From Pedobacter jejuensis (GTDB taxonomy: Bacteria; Bacteroidota; Bacteroidia; Sphingobacteriales; Sphingobacteriaceae), in assembly GCF_003725795.1 (NCBI RefSeq), contig NZ_RBEE01000045.1, positions 1 through 64,000 of the forward strand: a DNA stretch of 64,000 nt, given 5' to 3'. The position numbers were made by a program, and so were the translations under genes. Under the pieces are notes generated by a model. The model saw only the letters and a program-made list of their open reading frames with translations. It was not told the DNA's origin and searched no databases. Each line of letters begins with the position of its first letter. Position 1 is the first letter of the stretch. Shown here one piece after another: positions 8,171 through 15,471 of the stretch.

Positions 8171-8710
8171 ATGACAGCTAAACAAACGCTCTCAATCATC
8201 CCTGAAAATATTTTAGTTAACAAAATTTATGAAATCCGTGGACATAAAGTTATGCTGGATAGTGATTTGGCGGAGCTTTATGGAGTTGAAACGAAAAGAT
8301 TAAATGAGCAAATACGTAGAAATCAAGATAGATTCCCAGAAGATTTTATGTTCCAACTTACGGAAAGTGAATGGGAATCTTTGAGGTCGCAAATTGCGAC
8401 CTCAAAGATTGGAAGAGGTGGAAGAACCTATTTACCAAATGTTTTTACCGAACATGGTGTGCTAATGCTTTCTAGTGTTTTAAATAGTCAGCAAGCCATT
8501 CAAGTAAATATTCAAATTGTAAGGATATTTACAAGATTGCGAAAATGGATAAGTGAGAATGGTGAATTAAAATACGAGATTGAAGACATAAAAAGGAAAC
8601 TCAACAATCAAGATAAAAACATCGAATTGGTTTTTACTTATCTAGATAAGTTGATGGATAAGAAAAACGAACCAAGAAAAAGGATTGGTTATAAGCCTGA
8701 TGATTTGTAG
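8171..8710 (+). CDS. ORF6N domain protein
   Basis: A 179-residue protein with an N-terminal ORF6N domain, a DNA-binding-like module first described in phage proteins related to KilA-N. Diagnostic motifs are IRGHKVMLDSDLAELYGVET near residues 20-45, NQDRFPEDFMFQLTESEW and LPNVFTEHGVLMLSSVL. The C-terminal third is helical and charged and likely a coiled coil. It is intact and stands alone. Codons 71-79 (LRSQIATS) are encoded by a nearly perfect 25-bp palindrome that also occurs upstream of the gene. Such genes are often prophage- or island-derived; no other phage gene is nearby. Function unknown. Confidence 0.85.
   Translation: MTAKQTLSIIPENILVNKIYEIRGHKVMLDSDLAELYGVETKRLNEQIRRNQDRFPEDFMFQLTESEWESLRSQIATSKIGRGGRTYLPNVFTEHGVLMLSSVLNSQQAIQVNIQIVRIFTRLRKWISENGELKYEIEDIKRKLNNQDKNIELVFTYLDKLMDKKNEPRKRIGYKPDDL
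8381..8405. repeat. 25-bp palindrome inside the ORF6N gene
   Basis: The arms TTGAGGTCGCAA and TTGCGACCTCAA form a perfect dyad around one base and encode Leu-Arg-Ser-Gln-Ile-Ala-Thr-Ser. Compared with the upstream copy, positions 9 and 17 change together (A/T to G/C), keeping the dyad. Confidence 0.8.
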
Positions 8711-9010
8711 ATATTGCCAATTCACATTAATAGGATTGCAAGCCAAAGTTTTTCAAACCCGATTGCAGCAGTATCCTTTTTATTTTCTCTTAAAACTTTG
8801 ACAACTTTAATAGCGCTATATAAAGAAAGTTGTCAAAGCTGAAAACAAAAAGATTTAGCGGAAAGTCCGACTAGAACACTCCCAAGCATTACTGTTATTG
8901 CTTTCCAAATCACTAAAAAACACCCCGCCTTTCAGGCACCCCTCTAAAATAGGGGAATTCCCCTCAAATCGCAAATACGATATTTATATCAACTTTTTTC
9001 TCTCCAACTA
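8711..9010. repeat. Intergenic repeat remnants and small palindromes
   Basis: No gene is seen between the ORF6N gene and the rplM promoter. The first part carries phrases like CCCGATTGCAGCAGTATCC and GCGGAAAGTCCGAC that resemble eroded members of the 15.5-16.4 kb repeat family. At 8939-8962 CCCCT/AGGGG forms a small hairpin overlapping the perfect palindrome GGGGAATTCCCC (8951-8962). Confidence 0.45.
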
Positions 9011-9041
9011 TTTGATAATAAAAGTTTTCTATCTATCTTTG
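9011..9041 (+). promoter_or_regulatory. Bacteroidota-type promoter for rplM-rpsI-rpsB
   Basis: TTTG at 9011-9014 and TATCTTTG at 9034-9041 are 19 bp apart, matching the consensus. The predicted start is near 9048, giving an AT-rich leader of about 48 nt before the GTG start of rplM. Confidence 0.8.
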
Positions 9042-9095
9042 CAGTCCCAAATTTAATGGGAATAAATAATTGTTTAATAAATTAAATACAAGCAA

Positions 9096-9539
9096 GTGAA
9101 TACGTTAAGTTACAAAACTGTCTCTGCCAATGCGAAAACTGTTAACAAACAGTGGATTGTTGTTGATGCACAAGGCGAGATTTTGGGGCGCTTGTCATCG
9201 AAGATCGCTATGATCATCCGTGGTAAAAACAAGCCTGAGTACACCCCACACGTAGATTGCGGAGATAACGTTATTGTTATCAATGCAGACAAGGTTAAAT
9301 TGACAGGAAACAAATTCAGCGAAAAGCAATATGTTTCTTATACTGGTTATCCAGGTGGTCAGCGTTTTATTTCTCCGAAGGAGTTAATGGCGAAACACCC
9401 TCAACGTGTAATCGAGAAAGCGGTACGTGGTATGTTACCGAAAACTAAATTGGGTAAAAAATTATACACAAACCTTTTTGTGTATGCAGGTGAAACTCAC
9501 CCTCATTCAGCTCAATCTCCAAAAACCATTAAACTTTAA
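9096..9539 (+). CDS. rplM: 50S ribosomal protein L13
   Basis: A 147-residue L13, an early-assembling large-subunit protein. The family pattern is clear: QWIVVDAQGEILGRLSSKIA, then GKNKPEYTPHVDCGDNVIVI and the C-terminal LYTNLFVYAGETHPH. The start codon is GTG at 9096; an in-frame TAA lies at 9078-9080 and no ATG intervenes, so GTG is well supported. It leads the rplM-rpsI-rpsB cluster with only 3 bp to rpsI, the conserved arrangement. Expression is driven by the promoter at 9011-9041. Confidence 0.97.
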   Translation: MNTLSYKTVSANAKTVNKQWIVVDAQGEILGRLSSKIAMIIRGKNKPEYTPHVDCGDNVIVINADKVKLTGNKFSEKQYVSYTGYPGGQRFISPKELMAKHPQRVIEKAVRGMLPKTKLGKKLYTNLFVYAGETHPHSAQSPKTIKL

Positions 9540-9542
9540 GAA

Positions 9543-9929
9543 ATGTCAGTTACTAACACTTCAGGAAGAAGAAAAACAGCTGTTGCACGTATCTACTTAA
9601 AAGATGGTGCTGGAGCAATTACCGTTAACGGTAAAGATCACAAAGTTTATTTCCCAACTTTACCTTTGCAATATATCGTAAACCAAAGTTTAGAAGTTTC
9701 TGAACTTACAGGTCGTTATGATATTACTGTAAATGTACAAGGCGGTGGAGTAAAAGGACAAGCAGAAGCTGTTCGTTTAGCTATTGCTAAAGCGATTGTT
9801 GAACTAGATGCGGAGAAAAAACCTGCATTACGTGCTAAAGGCCTAATGACGCGTGATATGCGTATGGTTGAGCGTAAGAAACCAGGACGTGCTAAAGCTC
9901 GTAAGAAATTCCAATTCAGTAAACGTTAA
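9543..9929 (+). CDS. rpsI: 30S ribosomal protein S9
   Basis: A 128-residue S9, whose basic C-terminal tail reaches the decoding region of the small subunit. It opens with SVTNTSGRRKTAVARIYLKD and closes with RKKPGRAKARKKFQFSKR, the invariable S9 tail ending in KR. The length is normal. It follows rplM by 3 bp and precedes rpsB by 18 bp, so the three are probably co-transcribed. Confidence 0.98.
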   Translation: MSVTNTSGRRKTAVARIYLKDGAGAITVNGKDHKVYFPTLPLQYIVNQSLEVSELTGRYDITVNVQGGGVKGQAEAVRLAIAKAIVELDAEKKPALRAKGLMTRDMRMVERKKPGRAKARKKFQFSKR

Positions 9930-9933
9930 TCAC

Positions 9934-9939
9934 AGGAGG
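9934..9939 (+). promoter_or_regulatory. Strong Shine-Dalgarno sequence (AGGAGG) before rpsB
   Basis: AGGAGG ends 8 nt before the rpsB ATG at 9948, a textbook Shine-Dalgarno. Bacteroidota ribosomes are known to hide the anti-Shine-Dalgarno, and most of their genes lack this motif, so a perfect copy here is exceptional within the window. Confidence 0.8.
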
Positions 9940-9947
9940 CAAAGACA

Positions 9948-10808
9948 ATGGCAAGAACAACTTATCAAGACTTATTGGATGCAGGTGTACACTTTGGTCA
10001 CCTTACCCGTAAATGGAATCCAAAAATGGCTCCTTACATTTTCATGGAGCGTAATGGAATTCACATTATAGATTTAAATAAAACTTTAACTAAAACTGAA
10101 GAAGCTGCGGCTGCGATTAAACAAATCGTAAAATCAGGACGTAAAGTATTATTTGTTTCAACAAAAAAACAAGCAAAAGGAATCGTAGCTGAGCAAGCTA
10201 AAAAAGTAAACATGCCTTTCGTAACCGAGCGTTGGTTAGGTGGTATGTTAACTAACTTTGCTACAGTTCGTAAGTCAATTAAAAAGATGGTTACCATCGA
10301 TAAAATGACTAAAGACGGTACTTATGCTATCTTATCTAAAAAAGAGCGTTTGATGATTCAACGTGAGCGTATCAAATTAGAATCACTTTTAGGTGGTATT
10401 GCTGATTTAAACCGTTTACCTGCAGCTTTATTCTTAATTGATGTTAAGAAAGAGCACATCGCAGTAACTGAAGCATTAAAATTAAACATCCCAACTTTTG
10501 CGATGGTTGATACAAACTCTGACCCTTCTAACATCGATTTCCCTATCCCGGCGAATGATGACGCTACGAAATCAATCTCTTTAATTACGGATGTAATTAT
10601 CAAAGCTATTGAAGAAGGTTTAGATGAGCGTAAACGCGAAAAAGATGATGAAGCTGAAAAAGAAGCAGTAGCAGCGAAAGTTGCAGCTGATGCTCCTGAA
10701 GCAAAAGAGCCTAGAGCAGCTGGTGAAAAAAGACCAACTACAAAAAAGGTAACTGCTGAAGCAGAAGTTGAAGAACCTTCATCAGAAGAAACTAAAACAG
10801 AAGAATAG
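9948..10808 (+). CDS. rpsB: 30S ribosomal protein S2
   Basis: A 286-residue S2, the late-joining small-subunit protein that helps bind S1. The core (residues 1-230) has DLLDAGVHFGHLTRKWNPKM, LFVSTKKQAKGIV, ERWLGGMLTNF and FAMVDTNSDPSNIDFPIPAND. Beyond it is a low-complexity tail of roughly 50 residues rich in Ala, Glu and Lys, longer than in E. coli S2 but common in Bacteroidota. A strong AGGAGG precedes the ATG. It follows rpsI, and tsf lies 128 bp downstream across a large hairpin. Confidence 0.97.
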   Translation: MARTTYQDLLDAGVHFGHLTRKWNPKMAPYIFMERNGIHIIDLNKTLTKTEEAAAAIKQIVKSGRKVLFVSTKKQAKGIVAEQAKKVNMPFVTERWLGGMLTNFATVRKSIKKMVTIDKMTKDGTYAILSKKERLMIQRERIKLESLLGGIADLNRLPAALFLIDVKKEHIAVTEALKLNIPTFAMVDTNSDPSNIDFPIPANDDATKSISLITDVIIKAIEEGLDERKREKDDEAEKEAVAAKVAADAPEAKEPRAAGEKRPTTKKVTAEAEVEEPSSEETKTEE

Positions 10809-10819
10809 TAATATTTTTT

Positions 10820-10899
10820 AATTGCAGGTTACTGGTTTCAGGTTTTAAGTTGGCTTAACATGAGTTTAACTTAGTACTTGTAACTTGTAACCTGTAATT
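10820..10899 (+). promoter_or_regulatory. Large hairpin in the rpsB-tsf gap
   Basis: AATTGCAGGTTAC (10820-10832) pairs with GTAACCTGTAATT (10887-10899), and a second helix (AAGTT with AACTT) can form inside. There is no T-tract, so it is not a classical terminator. It may stabilise or process the rpsB-tsf transcript, or be a dispersed repeat. Confidence 0.6.
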
Positions 10900-10936
10900 G
10901 TTATAACAAGATTGTAAATTTTAAAAAAGAAATAAA

Positions 10937-11782
10937 ATGTCTACAGTACAAATTACTGCCGCTGATGTAAACAAATTGCGCCAACAAACTGGCGCTGGTA
11001 TGATGGATTGCAAAAAAGCTTTAGTAGAAGCTAACGGCGATTTCGAAGCAGCTGTTGATTTATTGCGCAAAAAAGGTCAAAAAGTATCTGCCGCTCGTTC
11101 TGGTAATGCTACTTCTGAAGGTTTGGTTTCAATCGCTGTTTCAGCGGATGGTACAAATGGCAAATTAGTTGCTTTAGCTTGTGAAACTGAACCAGTTTCT
11201 AAAGTAGAAGATTTCCGTAACCTAGCTCAGGCTGTTTTAGCTGCTGCAGTTGCTAACAACCCTGCTACTGCTGAAGAATTATCAGCAATTACATTGGAAG
11301 ATGGGCGTACAGTTGCCGAAACAATAACTGAATTAACCGGTAAAATCGGAGAAAAAATTGTTATTCAAGAGTACGCAAATGTATCTGGTGAGAAAATCGT
11401 TTCTTACATTCACTCTAATGGAAAAATGGGTGTTTTAGTTGTATTTGAAGGTGCTAATGGTGCAGATATTACTGACGCTGGTAAAGATGTTGCAATGCAA
11501 ATTGCTGCAATGAACCCAATTGCTGTTGATAAAGACGGTGTTGACCCTGCAACTATTGAGCGTGAAATCGAAATTGCTAAAGATGTTATCCGCCAAGAAG
11601 GTAAACCAGAAGAAATGGTTGAAAAAATTGCTGCTGGTAAATTGAACAAATTCTACAAAGACAGTACTTTATTAAACCAAGAGTTTGTTAAAGACAGTTC
11701 AGTAGATGTTCGCAAATTTTTAGATAATACTTCTAAAGGTTTAACGGTATCTGCTTTCAAACGTGTACAATTAGGTGCATAA
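10937..11782 (+). CDS. tsf: Elongation factor Ts
   Basis: A 281-residue EF-Ts, the nucleotide exchange factor that recycles EF-Tu-GDP. The diagnostic N-terminal signature is RQQTGAGMMDCKKALVEANG at about residues 11-30, followed by the UBA-type helix and a core with VALACETEPVSKVEDF (the EF-Tu-contacting TDF-like region) and MQIAAMNPIAV. Length is typical. It lies downstream of rpsB as in most bacteria and is closed by an intrinsic terminator at 11802-11834. Confidence 0.97.
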   Translation: MSTVQITAADVNKLRQQTGAGMMDCKKALVEANGDFEAAVDLLRKKGQKVSAARSGNATSEGLVSIAVSADGTNGKLVALACETEPVSKVEDFRNLAQAVLAAAVANNPATAEELSAITLEDGRTVAETITELTGKIGEKIVIQEYANVSGEKIVSYIHSNGKMGVLVVFEGANGADITDAGKDVAMQIAAMNPIAVDKDGVDPATIEREIEIAKDVIRQEGKPEEMVEKIAAGKLNKFYKDSTLLNQEFVKDSSVDVRKFLDNTSKGLTVSAFKRVQLGA

Positions 11783-11801
11783 GCATTTATAAAAATTTAT
11801 T

Positions 11802-11834
11802 AAAACCTCTCGATTTTTCGGGAGGTTTTTTTTT
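11802..11834 (+). terminator. Intrinsic terminator after tsf
   Basis: AAAACCTC-TCGA and TCGG-GAGGTTTT form a hairpin with a short T-rich loop followed by a run of Ts, about 20 bp after the tsf stop. Confidence 0.9.
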
Positions 11835-11893
11835 GTACTTTCCTTCGCAAATTCTTAGCAGAATTATTAAAATTAGTTAACCTATCGTCTACT

Positions 11894-12988
11894 ATGTTTA
11901 CAATCGACAACACCACCATCTACCAGAATAATACTTTAATAGAAAATCAAAGTATTGAGATAAATGATGAACTAATTTTATCCACTTTACCATCTATGGG
12001 CAAGGCTAAGCACAATGAACTTGTAGTCCCTGGTTTTATAGATTTACAAATTTATGGTGCCGGCGGAAGGTTGTTTTCAGCAGAACCAACGGTTGAATCA
12101 TTAACCATTATGGAAGATGATTTATTAAAAAAAGGAACAACTGGTTTTCTAGCATGCATGGCAACCAATAGCGCAGAAGTTTTTAATGAGTGTATAAAAG
12201 CAGCAAAGGAGCATCAGCAAAATGCAAGAAATTTTTTAGGCTTACACCTCGAAGGACCGTATTTGAATCCGAAACGATTGGGTGCTCATGCACCTGAGTT
12301 TGTTAAAAAAGCAACGTTAGATGAAATTAAATCTTTACTTGATTTTGGTGATGGAGTAATTAAAATGATGACCATTGCAGCTGAACTGCAAGATGATGAA
12401 GTTATTCAATACTTATTAGATAATGGTACCGTTGTTTCTTTGGGCCATAGCAATGCTACTTTTGATGAAGCAACCAATGCTTACAATAAAGGGATTCAAA
12501 CCACTACACATTTATTTAATGCAATGAGTCCTATTCATCATAGGGCGCCAGGAATACCAACTGCAGTTTTTAATCACGATAAGGCAATGGCAAGTATAAT
12601 TGCCGATGGACAACATGTAGATTTTGAGGTCGTGAAGTTTGCACACAAGCTTTTAAAAGAGCGACTATTTTTAATTACTGATGCCGTTACCGAATGCTCA
12701 ACCGGGCCGTACCAACACATAAAAAGCGATGATAAATTTGTAATGCCTGACGGAACACTTTCAGGTTCATCTTTAACAATGTTACAGGCAGTTAAAAATT
12801 GTATTAAACATTGCAATATTAGCTTATCGGATGCACTGAATATGGCCACAACATACCCTGCAAAATTAATCGATAAATCTAGCACCATCGGCAAAATCGA
12901 AAAGGGCTTAGATGCGAATTTGTTGATTCTAGACAGCGACTTAAATTTAAAGCAGGTAATCTTTCAAGGTAAAAATCTTTCAATCTAA
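11894..12988 (+). CDS. nagA: N-acetylglucosamine-6-phosphate deacetylase
   Basis: A 364-residue amidohydrolase-superfamily enzyme that deacetylates GlcNAc-6-phosphate in amino-sugar recycling. Visible motifs are VPGFIDLQIYGAGG near residue 46 (NagA also has a non-histidine residue here in E. coli), LHLEGPYLNPKRLGAHAP with the metal-binding Glu, SLGHSNATFDEA and THLFNAMSPIHHRAPG with histidines, and LITDAVTE with the catalytic Asp. The protein is cytosolic, with no signal peptide. It is followed 64 bp later by pyrH on the same strand, but no nagB is adjacent. Confidence 0.92.
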   Translation: MFTIDNTTIYQNNTLIENQSIEINDELILSTLPSMGKAKHNELVVPGFIDLQIYGAGGRLFSAEPTVESLTIMEDDLLKKGTTGFLACMATNSAEVFNECIKAAKEHQQNARNFLGLHLEGPYLNPKRLGAHAPEFVKKATLDEIKSLLDFGDGVIKMMTIAAELQDDEVIQYLLDNGTVVSLGHSNATFDEATNAYNKGIQTTTHLFNAMSPIHHRAPGIPTAVFNHDKAMASIIADGQHVDFEVVKFAHKLLKERLFLITDAVTECSTGPYQHIKSDDKFVMPDGTLSGSSLTMLQAVKNCIKHCNISLSDALNMATTYPAKLIDKSSTIGKIEKGLDANLLILDSDLNLKQVIFQGKNLSI

Positions 12989-13052
12989 ATAATTACATCA
13001 TTTGTTTAAAAGCATAGCGGGGTATTAAAAAATTGTTGATATTTTTGAAGTC

Positions 13053-13757
13053 ATGAAATACAAACGCATCCTACTTAAGCTTAGCGGCGAATCGCTAATG
13101 GGCGACAAACAATACGGAATTGATAATGAACGTGTTAGGCAATATGCAATCGATATTAAAGCCGTACATGATGAAGGCCTTGAAATCGCAATTGTAATTG
13201 GAGGAGGAAATATTTTTAGAGGCTTAAGTGCCGAAAAAAGCGGAATGGATAGAGCACAAGCCGATTATATGGGCATGTTAGCTACGGTTATCAACTCAAT
13301 GGCTTTGCAAGATGCATTAGAAAAAGTAGGAATAAAAACCCGATTACTAACTGCTATTAAAATGGAACAAATATGCGAACCGTTTATCCGCAGAAGAGCG
13401 GTAAGGCATTTAGAAAAAGGTAGAGTTGTTATTTTTGGTGCCGGAACCGGAAATCCATATTTCACCACCGATTCTGCGGCTGCACTAAGGGCAATAGAAA
13501 TTAAAGCCGATGTTGTTTTAAAAGGTACTCGTGTTGATGGTATTTACACAGCCGATCCTGAAAAAGATCCGCTGGCAACTAAATACGAAGAAATTACCTT
13601 CAGAGAAGTTTACGATAAAGGTTTGAATGTAATGGATATGACAGCCTTTACATTATGTGAAGAAAACCAAGTGCCTATTATTGTGTTTGATATGAACAAA
13701 CACGGCAATTTCATGAAAATTGCCAAAGGTGAGCCAATTGGTACCTTGGTGAAATAA
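13053..13757 (+). CDS. pyrH: Uridylate kinase (UMP kinase)
   Basis: A 234-residue amino-acid-kinase-fold enzyme that phosphorylates UMP to UDP with ATP. KRILLKLSGESLMGD at the N-terminus, IVIGGGNIFRG near residue 50, and GTRVDGIYTADPEKDPLA with GLNVMDMTAFTLCEEN are signature motifs. Length and layout are normal, and frr follows 42 bp later, the widespread pyrH-frr pair. Confidence 0.97.
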   Translation: MKYKRILLKLSGESLMGDKQYGIDNERVRQYAIDIKAVHDEGLEIAIVIGGGNIFRGLSAEKSGMDRAQADYMGMLATVINSMALQDALEKVGIKTRLLTAIKMEQICEPFIRRRAVRHLEKGRVVIFGAGTGNPYFTTDSAAALRAIEIKADVVLKGTRVDGIYTADPEKDPLATKYEEITFREVYDKGLNVMDMTAFTLCEENQVPIIVFDMNKHGNFMKIAKGEPIGTLVK

Positions 13758-13774
13758 CCATTTAAAAAAATTAT

Positions 13775-13782
13775 TACTTTTG
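13775..13782 (+). promoter_or_regulatory. Possible -7 box for frr
   Basis: TACTTTTG matches TAnnTTTG and lies 17 bp before the frr ATG, but no TTTG is found at the proper distance upstream. It may allow extra frr transcription independent of pyrH. Confidence 0.35.
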
Positions 13783-13799
13783 CAGAAATACACACAATT

Positions 13800-14363
13800 A
13801 TGAACGACCTCATACAATTACAATTACTGGATGCCGAATCTGCTATGGATAGAGCCATCGATCATTGTGAATCTGAATTGACTAAAATTAGAGCCGGGAA
13901 AGCATCAGCAGGAATGCTTGATGGTATTTTTGTAGATTACTACGGCTCCTCTACTGCATTGGCTCAGGTTTCGAGTATTAACACACCAGATGCCAGAACC
14001 ATCGTTATTCAACCGTGGGAAAAATCACTTTTAGTACCTATTGAAAAAGCGATACAGGTAGCGAATATCGGTATCAATCCACAAAATGATGGTATAGTTA
14101 TTCGTTTGGTAGTACCGCCTTTAACAGAAGAAAGAAGGAAAGACCTTGTTAAAAAAGTTAAAGAAGAAGCAGAACGTGGGCGTATTACAGTGCGTAACAT
14201 TAGAAAAGATGCCAATACCAAGATTCAAAAATTAAAAGGTGAAGGCGTTTCTGATGATGAAATTAAAACTGGAGAGGCTGAAGTACAAAAACTTACTGAT
14301 GCTTACATCATAAAAGTTGATAAACATGCAGAAGCTAAAGAAAAAGATGTAATGACTGTTTAA
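13800..14363 (+). CDS. frr: Ribosome recycling factor
   Basis: A 187-residue RRF, which with EF-G splits the post-termination ribosome. It shows the three-helix-bundle and hinge pattern: ELTKIRAGKASAGMLDGIFVDYYG, INTPDARTIVIQPWEKSLL and the RLVVPPLTEERRKDLVKKVK segment. Length is standard. It ends the pyrH-frr unit and is closed by an intrinsic terminator. Confidence 0.97.
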   Translation: MNDLIQLQLLDAESAMDRAIDHCESELTKIRAGKASAGMLDGIFVDYYGSSTALAQVSSINTPDARTIVIQPWEKSLLVPIEKAIQVANIGINPQNDGIVIRLVVPPLTEERRKDLVKKVKEEAERGRITVRNIRKDANTKIQKLKGEGVSDDEIKTGEAEVQKLTDAYIIKVDKHAEAKEKDVMTV

Positions 14364-14387
14364 GCTTTACAGATAATTTTTAGAAAA

Positions 14388-14416
14388 GGGACAAAGAAAT
14401 TTGTCTCTTTTTTTTT
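14388..14416 (+). terminator. Intrinsic terminator after frr
   Basis: GGGACAAA, a GAAA loop and TTTGTCTC form a stable hairpin followed by nine Ts, 25 bp after the frr stop. Confidence 0.92.
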
Positions 14417-14440
14417 GAAGTATAAATAGTAAACATTGAA

Positions 14441-14473
14441 AAATAAAAAGAGCAAGCCCATCCGGGATTGCTC
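14441..14473 (-). terminator. Intrinsic terminator of the tRNA-like RNA unit
   Basis: Read on the minus strand, GAGCAA-T-CCC, loop GGAT, GGG-C-TTGCTC form a hairpin with one mismatch, followed by TTTTTATTT. It lies about 30 bp after the 3' end of the tRNA-like RNA at 14504-14647 and faces the frr terminator. Confidence 0.8.
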
Positions 14474-14503
14474 AATTAACTAACTTATTATTCATAAAAA
14501 ATG

Positions 14504-14647
14504 CTGTTGGGGAAGGAGTCGAACCTTCAAGGGGTAGTTAGCTACAGTTCAAAAAATTAATTGTGGTCAACCCAATAAACTGCGTTTGTCCCATTATTCC
14601 CCACCACCGAGACAAGGAGGCGTGTCTGCCAATTTCACCACCCAACA
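14504..14647 (-). ncRNA. tRNA-like RNA 1 (Leu-like body, giant variable arm)
   Basis: On the minus strand the RNA folds as a class II tRNA: acceptor TGTTGGG with CCCAACA, D arm GTG-AAATTGGCAGA-CAC (a Leu-tRNA signature with GG and following A), an anticodon arm CCTCC-TTGTCTC-GGTGG containing a U-U mismatch, and T arm GAAGG-TTCGACT-CCTTC. The triplet in anticodon position is GTC (14613-14611), which would be Asp and does not fit a Leu body. The variable region is about 70 nt, with an outer GGGG/CCCC helix and an inner CAGTT/AACTG helix. No CCA is encoded and the next base is G. A decoding tRNA, a degenerate tRNA and a non-decoding RNA are all possible. Confidence 0.7.
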
Positions 14648-14722
14648 TTTTAAGTGTTCAGTAAGCAGCTTCCAATTGTCAGTTATTGCTAACCGTTTAC
14701 TGTATTCTGCAAACTGAAACAG

Positions 14723-14830
14723 CTGTAGGGGAAGGAATCGAACCTTCAAGGAGTAGTTAGCCGTTACCGGTTTTCCATATTCTCCACCACCGAGACAAGG
14801 AGGTGTGTCTGCCTGTTTCACCACCCTACA
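14723..14830 (-). ncRNA. tRNA-like RNA 2 (Leu-like body, long variable arm)
   Basis: A shorter relative of the neighbouring RNA. The acceptor TGTAGGG pairs with CCCTACA, the D arm is GTG-AAACAGGCAGA-CAC, the anticodon loop is again TTGTCTC with GTC in the centre (14796-14794), and the T arm is GAAGG-TTCGATT-CCTTC. The variable region of about 35 nt has an outer GGAG/CTCC helix and an inner CCG-GTAA-CGG hairpin. Compared with RNA 1, acceptor pair 4 changes from T-A to A-T and a variable-arm pair from G-C to A-T, so pairing is preserved. It is the promoter-proximal member of the pair. The string CACCTCCTT equals the 16S rRNA anti-Shine-Dalgarno end. Confidence 0.7.
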
Positions 14831-14884
14831 TTGAGTTTAGCAATTTTGTTTAAAGAACGTTCCCTTTTTGTTAATTGCTTGATA

Positions 14885-14916
14885 CAAATGTAAAGGAACA
14901 ACCAATACCTTGCAAA
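14885..14916 (-). promoter_or_regulatory. Consensus promoter for the tRNA-like RNA unit
   Basis: On the minus strand TTTG (14916-14913), exactly 20 bp, then TACATTTG (14892-14885) fits the Bacteroidota promoter consensus perfectly. Transcription would start near 14878, about 48 nt before tRNA-like RNA 2. Confidence 0.8.
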
Positions 14917-14989
14917 TATTTTAAGCATTTAATTTTATTTTTATAATATTGATAATTATTATTAAATTTGCTTAACAAAATCAGAAAAT

Positions 14990-15466
14990 ATGCTCAAAAA
15001 AGACAATTCCAATTTAGAAATTGACAACCTAGATATTGATATATTAAAACAATTAATGCAGGATGCTACTAAACCTTATACTGAAATTGCAAAAGATTTG
15101 ATTGTTTCTGGAGGTACTATCCACGTTCGAATGAAGAAATTACAGGAAATGGGTATCATCAAAGGCTCTCACTTAATCATCGATCCTCAAAAAGCTGGTT
15201 ATGATATTTGTGCCTTTTTAGGCATTTATTTAGAGAAAGGAATTCAATACAAAGATGCTGTAGCTCAATTGAGCAAAATTAAGGAGGTAGTAGAATTGCA
15301 TTACACCACAGGTTCGTACAGTATGTTTGCCAAAATTATTTGTAGAGATACGAATCATTTACGCCATGTGCTAAACGAAGAGATACAGGCAGTTAATGGC
15401 ATCCAAAGAACAGAAACTTTAATCTCTCTGGAAGAAAGTATTAAAAGGCAAATTGAGTTGGGATAG
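14990..15466 (+). CDS. Lrp/AsnC family transcriptional regulator
   Basis: A 158-residue regulator with an N-terminal winged helix-turn-helix (LDIDILKQLMQDATKPYTEI through GTIHVRMKKLQEMGII, residues ~18-60) and a C-terminal RAM ligand-binding domain (CAFLGIYLEKG, VVELHYTTGSYSMFAKI, IQRTETLISLEESIKR). Such proteins form octamers and respond to amino acids. TAAATTTG at 14963-14970 is a good -7 box, giving a short leader. The target genes are unknown; it is divergent from the tRNA-like unit and could be autoregulated. Confidence 0.92.
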   Translation: MLKKDNSNLEIDNLDIDILKQLMQDATKPYTEIAKDLIVSGGTIHVRMKKLQEMGIIKGSHLIIDPQKAGYDICAFLGIYLEKGIQYKDAVAQLSKIKEVVELHYTTGSYSMFAKIICRDTNHLRHVLNEEIQAVNGIQRTETLISLEESIKRQIELG

Positions 15467-15471
15467 GATTT

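Noticed and set aside
14594..14824. 76-codon minus-strand frame across the tRNA-like RNAs
   Set aside because: Its internal peptide repeat is explained by the two duplicated RNA bodies.
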